A stretch of DNA of 64,000 nt. Origin: an uncultured Bacteroides sp. GTDB lineage: Bacteria; Bacteroidota; Bacteroidia; Bacteroidales; Bacteroidaceae. Both the position numbers and the translations under genes were made by a program. The notes under the pieces are model-generated. The model was not told where the DNA came from, did not search any database, and was given only the letters and a program-made list of their open reading frames with translations. The stretch lies in NCBI GenBank assembly GCA_900544675.1, contig UQVZ01000008.1, positions 53,023 through 117,022 on the forward strand. Direction: 5' to 3'. Numbering within the stretch: position 1 is the stretch's first letter; the number at the start of each line of letters is the position of its first letter. Positions 18,422-25,563 of this stretch are shown here, one piece after another.

Positions 18422-18476
18422 TAAAAACGAAGGTTAAAAAGAGAAAGGAGTATTAATCAAAAAATAATAAGGATAT

Positions 18477-18980
18477 ATGTCATCAGTAGAAACTAAAAAG
18501 CTGAGCAGAGACATCAGCGAAATTTTTTGGAGAGAAGGTTTCACATTGGCAACCGCCGAAAGTTGTACAGCCGGCAATGTAGCGGCTATCATTACCGCTA
18601 TACCGGGAAGTTCCCGTTTCTATAAAGGTGGGGTAGTGGCATACGCCGATGAGGTGAAAGAAAACCTGTTGCATGTACAGGCAGAAACTCTTCAGGCTCA
18701 CGGAGCCGTAAGTGAAGAGACGGTAATCGAAATGGTAAAGGGTGCTATCGAGACATTCGGCACCGATTATGCCATGGCTACATCGGGAATTGCGGGCCCC
18801 GGAGGAGGAACTCCAGACAAACCAGTAGGCACCATTTGGCTGGCTGCAGGAAGCAAAGATAAGATTGTGACAGAAAAACTGACGGAAGACGAAGGACGTG
18901 ACAAAAATATCCAGTCTGCCACTAAAAATGTACTTCAATTACTGCTTTCTGTCTGTCAAAATCAAGGAAATGAGCAATAA
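18477..18980 (+). CDS. CinA-family nicotinamide-nucleotide amidohydrolase (PncC-type)
   Basis: Stand-alone C-terminal CinA domain of 167 residues, predicted to deamidate NMN to nicotinic acid mononucleotide in pyridine-nucleotide salvage. Motifs are TLATAESCTAGNVAAIITAIPGSS (catalytic serine region), YKGGVVAYADEVKENLL, GAVSEETVIEMVKGA and MATSGIAGPGGGTPDKPVGT. The N-terminal molybdopterin-binding domain of full CinA is absent, as in E. coli PncC. It follows tsaD on the same strand after 55 bases. Confidence 0.88.
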   Translation: MSSVETKKLSRDISEIFWREGFTLATAESCTAGNVAAIITAIPGSSRFYKGGVVAYADEVKENLLHVQAETLQAHGAVSEETVIEMVKGAIETFGTDYAMATSGIAGPGGGTPDKPVGTIWLAAGSKDKIVTEKLTEDEGRDKNIQSATKNVLQLLLSVCQNQGNEQ

Positions 18981-19004
18981 ATAAGCATTTTATTGAAGAA
19001 AAAC

Positions 19005-19035
19005 TTGCATATATAAAATAAAACCGCTTACTTTG
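19005..19035 (+). promoter_or_regulatory. Promoter of the rpmB-rpmG-DUF4295 operon
   Basis: TTG (19005-19007) and TTACTTTG (19028-19035) are 20 bases apart, 49 bases before rpmB. The -7 box deviates by one base, as at panC. Confidence 0.55.
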
Positions 19036-19084
19036 CACTCCGTTTTAAGGAGCATAGAAATAGAACTATAAAAACTAGATAGAA

Positions 19085-19345
19085 ATGTCGAAAATTTGTC
19101 AAATTACCGGAAAGAAAGCCATGATTGGCAACAATGTTTCACACTCTAAAAGAAGAACAAAAAGAACGTTCGATGTGAACTTGTTTACGAAGAAATTCTA
19201 CTATGTAGAACAAGATTGCTGGATTAGCCTGAAGATTAGTGCTAACGGCTTGCGTATTATTAATAAGAAGGGCCTGGACGCAGCGCTGAACGAAGCAGTT
19301 GCCAAAGGTTATTGTGATTGGAAAACTATTAAAATAGTTGGTTAA
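19085..19345 (+). CDS. rpmB: 50S ribosomal protein L28
   Basis: 86-residue large-subunit protein. MSKICQITGKKAMIGNNVSH, KRRTKRTFDVNLFTKKFYYV, and the C-terminal SANGLRIINKKGLDAALNEA are classic L28. The first gene of a three-gene ribosomal operon, with 19 bases to rpmG. Confidence 0.97.
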   Translation: MSKICQITGKKAMIGNNVSHSKRRTKRTFDVNLFTKKFYYVEQDCWISLKISANGLRIINKKGLDAALNEAVAKGYCDWKTIKIVG

Positions 19346-19364
19346 TTAAAAGGAGAGTAAAAGT

Positions 19365-19553
19365 ATGGCTAAGAAAGCTAAAGGCAACAGAGTGCAGGTA
19401 ATCCTTGAATGCACAGAAATGAAAGACAGTGGCATGCCGGGAACTTCTCGTTACATCACCACTAAAAACAGAAAAAATACACCGGAAAGATTGGAACTGA
19501 AAAAGTACAATCCTATCTTGAAAAGAGTAACCGTTCACAAAGAAATTAAATAA
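19365..19553 (+). CDS. rpmG: 50S ribosomal protein L33
   Basis: 62-residue L33. MAKKAKGNRVQVILECTEMK, TSRYITTKNRKNTPERLELKK and YNPILKRVTVHKEIK match the family. It lacks the paired CxxC zinc motifs of C+ forms, so it is a zinc-independent type. Nine bases separate it from the DUF4295 gene. Confidence 0.97.
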   Translation: MAKKAKGNRVQVILECTEMKDSGMPGTSRYITTKNRKNTPERLELKKYNPILKRVTVHKEIK

Positions 19554-19562
19554 TAAGAGACC

Positions 19563-19718
19563 ATGGCAAAGAAAACAGTCGCAACCCTTCAAACAGGTAA
19601 AGAAGGCCGTTCTTATACAAAAGTTATCAAAATGGTTAAGTCTCCGAAAACGGGTGCTTACGTTTTTGACGAACAAATGGTTCCTAACGATAAAGTTCAG
19701 GACTTCTTTAAGAAATAA
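19563..19718 (+). CDS. DUF4295 small basic protein
   Basis: A 51-residue frame immediately after rpmG: MAKKTVATLQTGKEGRSYTK and then VIKMVKSPKTGAYVFDEQMV, ending in QDFFKK. Lysine-rich, and placed with L28 and L33 as is characteristic of Bacteroidota, where DUF4295 is conserved. A ribosome-associated role is inferred from composition and operon context. It starts with the same MAKK as L33 and is preceded by a purine-rich AATAAGAGACC. Confidence 0.85.
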   Translation: MAKKTVATLQTGKEGRSYTKVIKMVKSPKTGAYVFDEQMVPNDKVQDFFKK

Positions 19719-19748
19719 TCGGGCTATAGATTCCCGAAAGCATAAACA

Positions 19749-19790
19749 AAAGTTCCTTTCATACGTCATAAGTGTGGAAGGAATTTTTTT
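19749..19790 (+). terminator. Rho-independent terminator of ribosomal operon
   Basis: AAAGTTCCTTTC and GGAAGGAA form a stem followed by seven T residues. A smaller TCGGG/CCCGA hairpin (19719-19736) directly follows the DUF4295 stop. Confidence 0.65.
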
Positions 19791-19890
19791 GTATGTGCGT
19801 CATGTGTATTAGATTAGCTAACGGGTGTAAGTTCCTGTAAATCCAGCATTATAAGAAATTTGAGCGCTGGATAATGCATTGAAATAAAAA

Positions 19891-19929
19891 AGAGACACAA
19901 AGGTACATAGAATATACCTCCGTGTCTCT
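19891..19929. terminator. Intergenic hairpin, GAGGCACAGAGT family, copy 3
   Basis: AGAGACAC (19891-19898) with GTGTCTCT (19922-19929) and AGGTA (19901-19905) with TACCT (19915-19919) form a stem just beyond the 3' end of the S9 peptidase gene. It shares GAGACACAAAGG with copy 2. Confidence 0.55.
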
Positions 19930-19950
19930 GTGTTTAATGTCCCGGATAGT

Positions 19951-22059
19951 TTATTTTAGCCACTTGTCCAGCCAGCGGAAGAAGATGCGTTGCCACAATA
20001 CGCCGTTCTGGGGTTTCAGTACCCAGTGGTTTTCATCGGGGAAAATCAGCAGTTCGGCGGGAACACCTCTCAGCTTGGCAGCATTGAATGCCGCCATACC
20101 CTGTGAAGCAAGGATGCGGTAGTCTTTTTCACCGTGGATGCAAAGGATGGGCGTATCCCATTTGTCTACAAACAGGTGGGGCGAGTTGGCATAGCTGCGT
20201 TGCACAGCCGGATTGGTCTTGTCCCAATACGGGCCGCCCAGGTCCCAGTTGGTAAACCAAAGCTCTTCGGTCTCCAGGTATTGCTGTTCCATATTGAAGA
20301 ATCCGTCGTGGGCGATGAAAGCCTTGAAACGCTTGTCGTGGTGTCCGGCAAGCCAATATACCGAATAACCTCCGAAGCTGGCGCCTACGCATCCCAGGCG
20401 GTCGGTATCTACATACGGCTCCTTGGCTATGTCATCGATGGCGCTCAGGTAATCGTCCATGCAGTGCCCGCCATAATTGGTGCTGATTTCTTCCAGCCAT
20501 TCCATGCCGAATCCCGGCAAGCCGCGACGGTTGGGGGCGATGATGATGTAGCCGTTGGCTGCCATAATCTGTAAATTCCAACGATAGCTCCAGAACTGGC
20601 TGACGGGGCTTTGCGGACCGCCTTCGCAGAAGAGCAGGGTGGGGTATTTCTTGTTCGGGTCGAAATCGACCGGATAGACTACCCACGAAAGCATGTCTTT
20701 TCCGTCTACGGTCTTTGTCCAGCGCGGTTCCACTTTCCCTTTTTTCAGTTGGTTGAAGATATGGTCGTTCTCGGATGTGATGCGGGTCACCTTATGGTCT
20801 TTCTTCAGGTCGACGGTGTAGAGTTCGTCCGCTTCGCTCAGCGAGTGGCGCATCGTGAGCAGTTGCTTGTCGTTCAGCATGCTTACCGACGCATAGTCGT
20901 ACATGCCTTCGGTGAGTTGCTTCACTTCGCCTTTCAGGTTTGTGCTGTGAATCATGCTGGTGGCGTGCCATACCCCTGTGAAATACAAGGTCTCGCTATC
21001 GGGCGCCCAGCAATAGCCGTCTACTCCCGATTGGAAAGCCTCGGTGACGTAGGTCTTTTCGCCATTTGCCAGATTCATTACGCACAGGCGGTTGCGGTCG
21101 CTCTCATATCCGTCGCGTTCCATGCTTTGCCAGGCAATCCGTGTTCCGTCGGGCGAGAATTGCGGGTTGGTGTCATACCCTGAATTCTTGTCGGTAGCGT
21201 CTTCCTTGCAGAGGTTGCGGGTCTGTTTGGTCTCTATATTATAAAGGTATATGTCCGAGTCGGTCGATACGGCATAGTCTTTGCCGGTTTTCTTGCGGCA
21301 AGTGTAGGCTATTTGTTTCGAGTCGGTGCTCCATGCCAGTTGTTCGATGCCTCCGAAAGGCTTCATCGGCGATTCGTAAGGCTCTCCGGCAAGGATGTCG
21401 GTGGCTTCTCCCACCTGGTTCCCGTCGAAGGGAGCGATAAACGGATGGGGAACCGACTCTACCCATTCGTCCCAGTGTTTGTATATCAGGTCATCGATTA
21501 CCTTTCCGCTGGCCTTGTCGAGGTCGGGGTAGAGGTCTGATGTGCGTTCGCCGTATTTTACCTGGGCAATGAAAAGCACCTTGCTCTCGTCGGGAGCGAA
21601 CTTGAAACCCTCTATGTCGCCCGCGTAAGACGAGAGCTGCTTCCGTCCGCTTCCGTCGGGATTCATTTCCCAAATCTGGTTGCTTCCGCTTTGTGCCGTA
21701 AGGAAAGCTATCTTGCTTCCGTCCTTTATCCATACGGGGTCGCCTTCGTTGGCGGAAGAAGTGGTGAGCAGGCGGTTATCGGTGCCGTCGACGTTCATCA
21801 CGTAGATGACGAGGTGGCTGGCATTGTCTTTCACGCTGTAATAGGAAACGGTATAGGCGATTCGTTTGCCGTCGGGCGATACGGCAGTACTGCCGATGCG
21901 TCCCATTGCCCAAAGGGCTTCGGGCGTCAAACGTCCGTCCTTGACGGTGATTTCCTGTTTCCCGATAAAAGGTTTGTCTGTTTGTGTGCCGGCGTTAGCC
22001 TGCCCGCTTGCGGCAAGCATCACGGCGGCAGTCATGGTCATTAAGCTTGTTTTGTTCAT
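19951..22059 (-). CDS. S9 family prolyl-oligopeptidase-type exported peptidase
   Basis: A 702-residue secreted serine peptidase (acylaminoacyl-peptidase/DPP-like S9). Signal peptide MNKTSLMTMTAAVMLAASGQANA. The N-terminal part (about 50-400) is a WD40/TolB-like beta-propeller with repeats such as STAVSPDGKRIAYTVS, FAPDESKVLFI and FSPDGTRIAWQS. The C-terminal alpha/beta-hydrolase has the nucleophile in GASFGGYS (Ser561), Asp646 in HGEKDYRI and His678 in PDENHWV. It probably trims peptides in the periplasm. The downstream lipoprotein gene is separate, with its own promoter. Confidence 0.92.
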   Translation of the reverse strand: MNKTSLMTMTAAVMLAASGQANAGTQTDKPFIGKQEITVKDGRLTPEALWAMGRIGSTAVSPDGKRIAYTVSYYSVKDNASHLVIYVMNVDGTDNRLLTTSSANEGDPVWIKDGSKIAFLTAQSGSNQIWEMNPDGSGRKQLSSYAGDIEGFKFAPDESKVLFIAQVKYGERTSDLYPDLDKASGKVIDDLIYKHWDEWVESVPHPFIAPFDGNQVGEATDILAGEPYESPMKPFGGIEQLAWSTDSKQIAYTCRKKTGKDYAVSTDSDIYLYNIETKQTRNLCKEDATDKNSGYDTNPQFSPDGTRIAWQSMERDGYESDRNRLCVMNLANGEKTYVTEAFQSGVDGYCWAPDSETLYFTGVWHATSMIHSTNLKGEVKQLTEGMYDYASVSMLNDKQLLTMRHSLSEADELYTVDLKKDHKVTRITSENDHIFNQLKKGKVEPRWTKTVDGKDMLSWVVYPVDFDPNKKYPTLLFCEGGPQSPVSQFWSYRWNLQIMAANGYIIIAPNRRGLPGFGMEWLEEISTNYGGHCMDDYLSAIDDIAKEPYVDTDRLGCVGASFGGYSVYWLAGHHDKRFKAFIAHDGFFNMEQQYLETEELWFTNWDLGGPYWDKTNPAVQRSYANSPHLFVDKWDTPILCIHGEKDYRILASQGMAAFNAAKLRGVPAELLIFPDENHWVLKPQNGVLWQRIFFRWLDKWLK

Positions 22060-22089
22060 TTGTTTTTATGGATTTGTTTATAATATCCG

Positions 22090-22521
22090 TCACTTCCCTG
22101 TAAAATAGGCAGGATAGTTGTCGAACAGGCAGTTCAGCTGGTTGCCACCCATCTGGATATTGTCCATATACGAATATCCGTTGCGGTAATCGAGGCGGAG
22201 GCTGGTGTATGCGGTGTTCCACCAGTCCCAGACAAAGTTGAGTGTCGATTCCTGCCGGTTGCCGTACCGGTCTTCGGTATAGAGGTAATCCACTCCTGTA
22301 TTGTCGGGGTAGAAACGAAGTTCCTGGTAGCAATACTTGTCGTATTCGTCATACCATTCGTCCACCCATGTCCGGCTGCACAGGTAATCGGTGCATTCGC
22401 GGTAACTGTTGGTGCCGTTGCCGAATTCGATGCCTAATCCTACGTATTCGCACGAAGTGAACACAAGTGTCACGGTCAGCAGGAAAAATATGCGGTAAAG
22501 TTTGTTCATCTGGTTCTTCAT
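22090..22521 (-). CDS. Hypothetical lipoprotein
   Basis: About 143 residues from the ATG at 22521 (MKNQMNKLYRIFFLLTVTLV); the frame stays open to 22563 but that stretch covers the promoter. Lipobox FTSC. The mature chain is Tyr/Trp/Asp-rich (CSRTWVDEWYDEYDKYCYQE, LNFVWDWWNTAYTSLRLDY), typical of a small beta-sheet surface protein. The DYL...TWVDEW pattern resembles lipocalin-like or DUF5004-type Bacteroidota lipoproteins, but no family is assigned. It has its own promoter at 22561-22591 and lies 30 bases from the S9 peptidase start. Confidence 0.75.
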   Translation of the reverse strand: MKNQMNKLYRIFFLLTVTLVFTSCEYVGLGIEFGNGTNSYRECTDYLCSRTWVDEWYDEYDKYCYQELRFYPDNTGVDYLYTEDRYGNRQESTLNFVWDWWNTAYTSLRLDYRNGYSYMDNIQMGGNQLNCLFDNYPAYFTGK

Positions 22522-22560
22522 GATAGCCTTCCTTTCTTTTTTTGTTTGATTTTTATGCAA

Positions 22561-22591
22561 CAAAGATAGGACGTATGAACGGCTCTGCCAA
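22561..22591 (-). promoter_or_regulatory. Promoter of the hypothetical lipoprotein gene
   Basis: On the minus strand TTG (22591-22589) and TATCTTTG (22568-22561) are 20 bases apart, a full -33/-7 match 40 bases before the ATG. Confidence 0.65.
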
Positions 22592-22655
22592 CTTATTTTT
22601 CCTAAATCGGGCAGGGGAGATTCTTATTTGTGATAGGGATTTCCCCGGTCTGTAT

Positions 22656-23144
22656 TCAGAAAGCCTTCTTGCTCTTGGCGCTTACGGCCTCGATGTCGAG
22701 CCGGATAATCTCTGTCCGGTGAAACGATTTCCGGGCATATTCGATGCCCTGTATCTTATCGTCGGGGCAATATTTGCTCAGCAGGAGCGAGAGTGCCGAC
22801 ATCCGTTCCGCTTCGTGCAGGCTGCGGTGGGCGGTACATTGAAGCACCACGCTCTCGTAAGCCGTCGTGAATTGGGCAGGCTTTACCTGCGTGCGTCCTA
22901 CAACACAGAAGGACACTTGCGGACAAGCGTCGATGCAGTGCAATTTGCGTCCTTCGGGCGCGCAATGGATGTAGATGGAGTTCCCTCGGTCCCATACGTA
23001 GCTGAGCGGGATGCCGTAAGCTCCGTTTCCGTCTTCGGTGCGCATGGAAAGAATGCCATATTCGCCTTCCCGCAGTATCTCGAACGCCCGTTCTTCTTCC
23101 AAGGTCCGGTCTTGTCGGCGGATGTTTGAATTATCGAATTTCAT
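22656..23144 (-). CDS. NimA-like pyridoxamine-5'-phosphate oxidase-fold flavoprotein
   Basis: A 162-residue split-barrel FMN-binding protein. The pattern RTLEEERAFEILREGEYGILS, YGIPLSYVWDRGNSIYIHCA, GRKLHCIDACPQVSFCVVG and the C-terminal IIRLDIEAVSAKSKK matches the Pyridox_ox_2/NimA group. Members include 5-nitroimidazole reductases, but most chromosomal copies have no shown link to resistance. The ATG at 23144 (MKFDNSNIRRQDR) avoids the upstream overlap with the alcohol dehydrogenase that the longest frame (to 23219) would need. Only 19 bases separate it from the dehydrogenase stop, so one operon is likely. Confidence 0.8.
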   Translation of the reverse strand: MKFDNSNIRRQDRTLEEERAFEILREGEYGILSMRTEDGNGAYGIPLSYVWDRGNSIYIHCAPEGRKLHCIDACPQVSFCVVGRTQVKPAQFTTAYESVVLQCTAHRSLHEAERMSALSLLLSKYCPDDKIQGIEYARKSFHRTEIIRLDIEAVSAKSKKAF

Positions 23145-23163
23145 AAGATGAGTGTCTGGTGGG

Positions 23164-24339
23164 TTAATAATTAGCCAATGTGTAGATTTCCCGGCTTGCC
23201 CGGCGGTCGAGCGCGACATAATTGCCTACAAGCTCGCCTTTGTTCTCGTGCAGGTGGGCGACCAATGTATCTATGTCGGGATGTTCGATGCCCAGTTCAC
23301 GGAAGCTCGTCGGCATGCCGATTTCATGTAAGAAGGTCTTCAGGTGGGCGATGCCTTCCAGGGCTACCGCTTTCAGGTCATCGCTATCCGCCACATCCCA
23401 TACACGCACGGCATACTGAGCCACCTTGCGCACATTGTGGTCTGCCATGTAGGTCAGCCATGCCGGGAAGATGACAGCCAGTCCGGCTCCGTGGGTGACA
23501 TTGTAGATGGCGCTTACCTCGTGTTCCATAAAGTGCGACGCCCAGTCTTCTTCGCAACCTGTTCCGCAGATGCCGTTATGGGCGATGGTGCCTGCCCACA
23601 TGATGTTGGCACGTGCTCCGTAATCGAACGGGTCGTTAATCAAAGTACGTGCTTCCTTGACGATGGCTTTCAGCGTGCCTTCACACAGGCGGTCGGTCAC
23701 TTCTGTATCGGGTGTGTTGGTGAAATAGCGTTCCATGATGTGCGCCATCATGTCGGTGATGCCGCTTGCTGTCTGCCAGGCGGGCAAGGTGTAAGTCAGC
23801 TCCGGATTCATGACGGCAAATGCCGGACGAAGCACTTTTGGAGTGCGCAGGCTGAGCTTTTTCAGTCCGTCCACTTTGGTGATGACCGCGTTGCCCGAGC
23901 CTTCGCTCCCGGCTGCTGGAATCGTAAGTACTACGCCGATGGGCAATGCCGTCTGCGGAGCAGCTTTCCCGATAAAGAAATCCCAGAAGTCACCGTCGTA
24001 AGGAATGCCGGCTGCTATTGCCTTGGCGGTATCGATGACCGAGCCTCCACCTACGGGTAGGAGGAAGTCGACATTTTCCTGCCTTCCCAGTTCGATGCCT
24101 TCATATACTTTCGGGTCGGTGGGATTGGGTTGCACGCCGCCCAACTCGATATAAGCAACGTCCGCTTCGTCTAACGCTTTCTTTACCCGTTCTAGTAAAC
24201 CGCTTTTCACTACAGAACCTCCGCCGTACACAATCAACGCTTTGGTTCCGTTGTATTTCTTCACCAGCTCGCCGGTATGCCGTTCGGTCTCTTTGCCGAA
24301 TACAAACTCGGTGGGGCTGTAAAACATAAAATTGTTCAT
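23164..24339 (-). CDS. Iron-containing alcohol dehydrogenase (butanol dehydrogenase/YqhD-like)
   Basis: A group III NAD(P)-dependent alcohol or aldehyde oxidoreductase of 391 residues. The nucleotide-binding GGGSVIDTAKAIAAG and the metal-binding region with Asp/His clusters (NGICGTGCEEDWASHFMEHE, NVTHGAGLAVIFPAW) are typical. The start MNNFMFYSPTEFVFGKETE at 24339 fits the family; the longer frame to 24378 crosses the probable -7 element. Its likely job is aldehyde detoxification or fermentation balance. It precedes the NimA-like gene and lies next to the divergent Crp/SugE pair. Confidence 0.9.
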   Translation of the reverse strand: MNNFMFYSPTEFVFGKETERHTGELVKKYNGTKALIVYGGGSVVKSGLLERVKKALDEADVAYIELGGVQPNPTDPKVYEGIELGRQENVDFLLPVGGGSVIDTAKAIAAGIPYDGDFWDFFIGKAAPQTALPIGVVLTIPAAGSEGSGNAVITKVDGLKKLSLRTPKVLRPAFAVMNPELTYTLPAWQTASGITDMMAHIMERYFTNTPDTEVTDRLCEGTLKAIVKEARTLINDPFDYGARANIMWAGTIAHNGICGTGCEEDWASHFMEHEVSAIYNVTHGAGLAVIFPAWLTYMADHNVRKVAQYAVRVWDVADSDDLKAVALEGIAHLKTFLHEIGMPTSFRELGIEHPDIDTLVAHLHENKGELVGNYVALDRRASREIYTLANY

Positions 24340-24365
24340 ATTCAATTCTTTGATTTTAGTTGATT

Positions 24366-24373
24366 CAAAGGTA
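24366..24373 (-). promoter_or_regulatory. -7 element of alcohol dehydrogenase gene
   Basis: TACCTTTG on the minus strand, 27 bases before the chosen ATG, which also supports that start. Confidence 0.5.
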
Positions 24374-24440
24374 GGCATTTTTCCCCTATCTCCGATGGAA
24401 TTAAAGAAGTTTTAAGATACGGGGTGGGTTGCCTGCCGGT

Positions 24441-25004
24441 TCATTTCAGTTGTGCCCGTATGCGGCTCAGGCTGGCTTGGGTGATGCCCAGGTAAGAGGC
24501 GATGTTCCCCAGCGGGATTCTTTGCAGCAGTTCCGGCTCTTTTTCCATCAGCTGGCGGTAACGTTCCGAGGCGATGGCAGAGAGCATCGAAATCAGCCGT
24601 TGCTCGGTTTCCAGAAGTTCCATTTCGGCATACCGTCTGCCCCAGTTGGCAATGTGCAGGTCTTCCCGGAACAGTTCCTGCAGCTTCTTCCGCTCCAGGA
24701 CGTATAGCACCGAGTCTTCCATCAGTTCCATCGTTTCATACCCTGCTTCGTCGCTCACATATCCTTTCATCGAGACCAGCGTGGCTCCTTCCTTGCCAAT
24801 CCAAAAGGTGATTTCCTTGCCTTCTATATACGTGTATGCCCTGACGATGCCTTCTTTGATGAAGAAGATGTTTTTCTCCACTTTGCCGATTTCCAGTATA
24901 TGGGCTCCTTTGGGGTATGCCGTTTCTTCCAGGCAGGCTTTCAGCTTTTGGAGCGAAGCATCGGGGAGGGCGTATCTCGTGTTGATGATTTCTTTGATAT
25001 CCAT
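24441..25004 (-). CDS. Crp/Fnr-family transcriptional regulator
   Basis: 187 residues from the ATG at 25004. The N-terminal cyclic-nucleotide-binding barrel (about 10-120; GAHILEIGKVEKNIFFIKEG, FWIGKEGATLVS) lacks the Arg/Ser phosphate-binding pocket of CRP, so cAMP is unlikely as ligand. The C-terminal helix-turn-helix (RIPLGNIASYLGITQASLSR) lies at the extreme end. No cysteine cluster for an FNR iron-sulfur centre. It faces the SugE-type gene across 157 bases containing back-to-back -7 boxes, so it may control that exporter or itself. This is inference. Confidence 0.88.
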   Translation of the reverse strand: MDIKEIINTRYALPDASLQKLKACLEETAYPKGAHILEIGKVEKNIFFIKEGIVRAYTYIEGKEITFWIGKEGATLVSMKGYVSDEAGYETMELMEDSVLYVLERKKLQELFREDLHIANWGRRYAEMELLETEQRLISMLSAIASERYRQLMEKEPELLQRIPLGNIASYLGITQASLSRIRAQLK

Positions 25005-25031
25005 TAGTCCTGTAATTGCCGGTTCTGCATG

Positions 25032-25039
25032 CAAAAGTA
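25032..25039 (-). promoter_or_regulatory. -7 element of Crp-family gene
   Basis: TACTTTTG on the minus strand, 28 bases before the ATG at 25004; divergent from the exporter promoter 98 bases away. Confidence 0.5.
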
Positions 25040-25136
25040 GGAAAAAATGTCGGGAACAGGGGGATTGCACTCTCTTTTTTGTCTTATGTAAAAAGGGTTT
25101 TTACCAAATGCAAAAAGAAGAAAGAAGGGATTTGCT

Positions 25137-25144
25137 TACTTTTG
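25137..25144 (+). promoter_or_regulatory. -7 element of SugE-type exporter gene
   Basis: TACTTTTG, 18 bases before the ATG at 25162. The leader is too short for a guanidine riboswitch. Confidence 0.5.
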
Positions 25145-25161
25145 CACCTGGATTTTAAAAC

Positions 25162-25506
25162 ATGATTGCGATGAATTGGATAATCTTATTGCTTGCCGGA
25201 CTGTTCGAAGTCGGCATGACATTCTGTTTGGGAAAGACCCGTGCCGCTACCGGCATTACCTTGTATTTGTGGGGAAGCGGTTTCCTGGCATCTACAGTAT
25301 TGAGCATGGGGCTGTTGGCTAAGGCGGTCCAGACCTTGCCGCTGGGTACGGCGTATGCCATTTGGACGGGGATAGGCGCTGTAGGGACGGTGCTTATCGG
25401 CATCTTTGTGTTCAAGGAGCCTGCCACCCCCATACGGCTTTTCTTCCTGTTTACGCTGATTGCGTCGCTGATAGGATTGAAAGTCGTGTCGAGCGGAGCC
25501 GCATGA
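25162..25506 (+). CDS. SMR-family exporter, SugE/Gdx type
   Basis: A 114-residue four-helix small multidrug resistance transporter that works as an inner-membrane dimer. It follows E. coli SugE closely: WIILLLAGLFEVGMTFCL with the proton/substrate glutamate (Glu16), SMGLLAKAVQTLPLGTAYAI, WTGIGAVGTVLIGIFVFKEP and LIASLIGLKVV. The LPLGTAYAIWTGIGAVG motif marks the guanidinium-exporter (Gdx) branch rather than EmrE. An ATG at 25171 (MNWIILLL) matches the E. coli start equally well. No riboswitch is visible upstream, unlike many Gdx genes. Confidence 0.9.
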   Translation: MIAMNWIILLLAGLFEVGMTFCLGKTRAATGITLYLWGSGFLASTVLSMGLLAKAVQTLPLGTAYAIWTGIGAVGTVLIGIFVFKEPATPIRLFFLFTLIASLIGLKVVSSGAA

Positions 25507-25536
25507 TATCATGGGAACTATTTGAAGATTTTTTCG

Positions 25537-25544
25537 TATCTTTG
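25537..25544 (+). promoter_or_regulatory. -7 element of fhs
   Basis: TATCTTTG, 20 bases before the fhs ATG. No good -33 element. Confidence 0.5.
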
Positions 25545-25563
25545 CCGCTCATTCTTTTAGATT

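Noticed and set aside
22656..23144. Calling this gene a nitroimidazole resistance determinant (nim)
   Set aside because: The fold is shared by many chromosomal flavoproteins; no insertion sequence promoter or other mark of an acquired nim gene is nearby.
25071..25161. Guanidine riboswitch upstream of the SugE-type gene
   Set aside because: The -7 box lies 18 bases before the start codon, leaving no room for the aptamer in the leader.
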